DNA of 6,816 nt, taken from NCBI GenBank assembly GCA_946480635.1, contig CAMLKV010000116.1:1-6816 (forward strand), given 5' to 3'. The translations under genes and the position numbers were made by a program. The notes beneath the pieces are model-generated. The model was not told where the DNA came from. It did no database searches and saw only the letters and a list, made by a program, of their open reading frames with translations. Of this stretch, positions 5,595 to 6,816 are shown piece by piece (position 1 is the stretch's first letter; each line of letters begins with the position of its first letter). Source of the stretch: an uncultured Flavobacterium sp. (lineage in GTDB: Bacteria > Bacteroidota > Bacteroidia > Flavobacteriales > Flavobacteriaceae).

Positions 5595-5864
5595 ATGTAT
5601 TTATCAAAAGAAAAAAAGGCTGAAATCTTCGCTCAACACGGAGGAAAAGCTGAAAACACTGGTTCTGCTGAAGGGCAAATCGCATTATTCACTTTCAGAA
5701 TCAATCACTTAACTGAGCACTTAAAAAGAAATCGTCACGATTATAACACTGAGCGTTCGTTAGTGAAATTAGTAGGTAAAAGAAGAAGTCTTCTTGACTA
5801 CTTGAAAAATACGGAAATCAATAGATACCGTGCGATTATCAAAGAATTAAACATCAGAAAATAA
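5595..5864 (+). CDS. rpsO: 30S ribosomal protein S15
   Basis: An 89-residue complete S15, the usual length. This primary binder of the central domain of 16S rRNA nucleates assembly of the S6-S18-S11-S21 platform. Conserved stretches are present: TGSAEGQIALFTFRI (22-36), LTEHLK (39-44) and the basic block ERSLVKLVGKRRSLLDYL (53-70) that contacts rRNA. The initiating ATG follows a leader without Shine-Dalgarno sequence, normal for this phylum. It has its own strong promoter and is closed by an intrinsic terminator just after the stop, ahead of pnp; the rpsO-pnp order is conserved across many bacteria. Confidence 0.99.
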   Translation: MYLSKEKKAEIFAQHGGKAENTGSAEGQIALFTFRINHLTEHLKRNRHDYNTERSLVKLVGKRRSLLDYLKNTEINRYRAIIKELNIRK

Positions 5865-5872
5865 TCAAGATG

Positions 5873-5904
5873 AAAAGAGGTGCCTGCGCGCCTCTTTTTG
5901 TTTT
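5873..5904 (+). terminator. Intrinsic terminator of rpsO
   Basis: An 11-bp stem (5873-5883 paired with 5888-5898, one T-G wobble) is closed by the loop CTGC and followed by a T-rich run (TGTTTT after the stem). It starts 9 bases after the rpsO stop codon. It should end most rpsO transcripts; partial read-through into pnp is possible. Confidence 0.85.
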
Positions 5905-5905
5905 A

Positions 5906-5913
5906 TATATTTG
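5906..5913 (+). promoter_or_regulatory. Candidate -7 promoter element for pnp
   Basis: TATATTTG matches TAnnTTTG directly after the terminator. The expected -33 position falls inside the terminator stem and has no TTG, so support is limited. It would give pnp a leader of about 90 nt. Confidence 0.3.
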
Positions 5914-5940
5914 TATACAGAAAAAGTTTGGTTTTTCATT

Positions 5941-5985
5941 GGGTTTCAGACAACTACACAACACACAACAACACAACTAAAACCC
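5941..5985 (+). promoter_or_regulatory. CA-rich, G-free pnp leader segment flanked by GGGTTT/AAACCC
   Basis: Bases 5950-5988 of the pnp leader contain no G except at the first base, and consist largely of CAACA/ACACA units. Complementary GGGTTT (5941-5946) and AAACCC (5980-5985) bracket most of it and could close a 6-bp stem with a 33-nt single-stranded loop. The rest of the leader (5986-6009) is A/T-rich with no Shine-Dalgarno sequence. PNPase autoregulates its own mRNA through the leader in E. coli, so an unstructured landing site is plausible but unproven. Confidence 0.35.
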
Positions 5986-6009
5986 TTTGTTTAATTAGAA
6001 TTAAATTTT

Positions 6010-6816
6010 ATGATTCCAAAAGTATTCCAAGAAGTTATCGATTTAGGTGACGGAAGAAGCATCACGATCGAGACTGGAAAATTAGCCAAACAAGCTGACG
6101 GGTCTGTGGTTGTTAGAATGGGCGATGCAATGCTTCTAGCAACCGCAGTATCTGCAAGAACTGCAAACCCAGGCGTAGATTTTTTACCATTAACAGTAGA
6201 TTATCGCGAAAAATTTGCTGCTGCAGGACGTTTTCCTGGAGGTTTCTTTAAAAGAGAAGCACGTCCAAGCGACAGCGAGGTATTAACAATGCGTTTAGTA
6301 GACCGTGTACTACGTCCACTATTCCCAGATGATTACCATGCTGAAACACAAGTTATGATTCAGTTAATGTCTCATGACGACAATGTAATGCCAGATGCAT
6401 TAGCTGGATTAGCAGCATCTGCTTGTCTTGCTGTATCAGACATTCCTTTTTACAACTTAATTTCTGAAGTACGCGTAGGTCGCGTTGACGGAAAATTAAT
6501 CATCAACCCTAGCAGAGAACAATTAGAACAATCAGACATCGACATGATGATTGGTGCTTCCACCGATTCGGTTTGTATGGTGGAAGGCGAGATGAAAGAA
6601 ATTTCAGAAGCAGAAATGGTTGAAGCAATTAAATTTGCTCATGAAGCCATCAAAATCCAAATCAAAGCTCAAGAACGCTTAAGAACTTCTGTAGGTTCTC
6701 CAGCATACAGAGAATATGAAGCAGAGAAAAAAGATGAAGCAGTTTATGCTAAAGTAAAAGCAGCATCTTATGATAAATATTACGCAGTGGCTCAAGAAGC
6801 TTCAGCGAAAAGTGAA
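6010..6816 (+). CDS. pnp: Polyribonucleotide nucleotidyltransferase, N-terminal part
   Basis: The first 269 residues of PNPase (usually about 700), running off the right edge with the frame open. PNPase is a trimeric 3'-5' phosphorolytic exoribonuclease that degrades mRNA to nucleoside diphosphates in the cytoplasm. Visible are the first RNase PH domain (about 10-145), with [13 protein letters not shown] (37-49), [20 protein letters not shown] (61-80) and [19 protein letters not shown] (81-99), including the RNA-binding FFKRE equivalent of the FFRR-type loop. The start of the all-helical linker domain follows at about 215-269. The ATG at 6010 gives the usual N-terminus ([18 protein letters not shown]). 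It lies 145 bp downstream of rpsO beyond a terminator. Confidence 0.98.
   Translation, partial: MIPKVFQEVIDLGDGRSITIETGKLAKQADGSVVVRMGDAMLLATAVSARTANPGVDFLPLTVDYREKFAAAGRFPGGFFKREARPSDSEVLTMRLVDRVLRPLFPDDYHAETQVMIQLMSHDDNVMPDALAGLAASACLAVSDIPFYNLISEVRVGRVDGKLIINPSREQLEQSDIDMMIGASTDSVCMVEGEMKEISEAEMVEAIKFAHEAIKIQIKAQERLRTSVGSPAYREYEAEKKDEAVYAKVKAASYDKYYAVAQEASAKSE

Noticed and set aside
5938..5988. CA repeats considered as a CRISPR array or tandem repeat
   Set aside because: The units are irregular and only 2-6 bases long, with no spacer structure; the stretch fits an unstructured leader.

Overview
The window looks like chromosomal DNA of a flavobacterium (Bacteroidota, probably Flavobacteriaceae). 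The DNA is AT-rich. Genes lack recognisable Shine-Dalgarno sequences and start after A/T-rich leaders. Several starts are preceded by the Bacteroidota promoter element TAnnTTTG, in one case with a -33 TTG at ideal spacing. The gene content fits too: exosortase F and its partner, a TonB-dependent receptor with a HYC_CC_PP-type companion, and rpsO next to pnp. The species cannot be fixed from the sequence.

Layout. Bases 1-1712 (minus strand) hold a metal-type outer-membrane module: a small cysteine-rich exported protein with HYC, CC and PP motifs (1284-1712), followed by a TonB-dependent receptor whose C-terminal part runs off the left edge (1-1209). Bases 1769-4970 (minus strand) hold four closely packed genes that could form one transcript: exosortase xrtF (TTG start), an overlapping XrtF-associated membrane protein, a fusion of an ATP-cone to a PD-(D/E)XK nuclease (GTG start), and a metallo-beta-lactamase/beta-CASP ribonuclease 10 bp further on. 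From 5043 rightward (plus strand) come a GAF-domain protein of the free methionine-(R)-sulfoxide reductase family, rpsO with a clear promoter and terminator, and the first 269 codons of pnp. No gene-free stretch exceeds 300 bases; the longest is the 145-base rpsO-pnp gap, which holds a terminator and a CA-rich leader.

How the genes relate. rpsO-pnp is an old, conserved translation/RNA-decay neighbourhood. The XrtF pair is a membrane protein-sorting module whose substrate is not visible here. The nuclease pair is the least understood part: a predicted nucleotide-sensing DNA endonuclease beside a predicted RNA endonuclease or exonuclease. The HYC/receptor pair probably serves metal or metal-ligand uptake or sensing at the envelope. 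Functions of the nuclease pair and of the HYC/receptor pair are inferred from domains and order, not shown.
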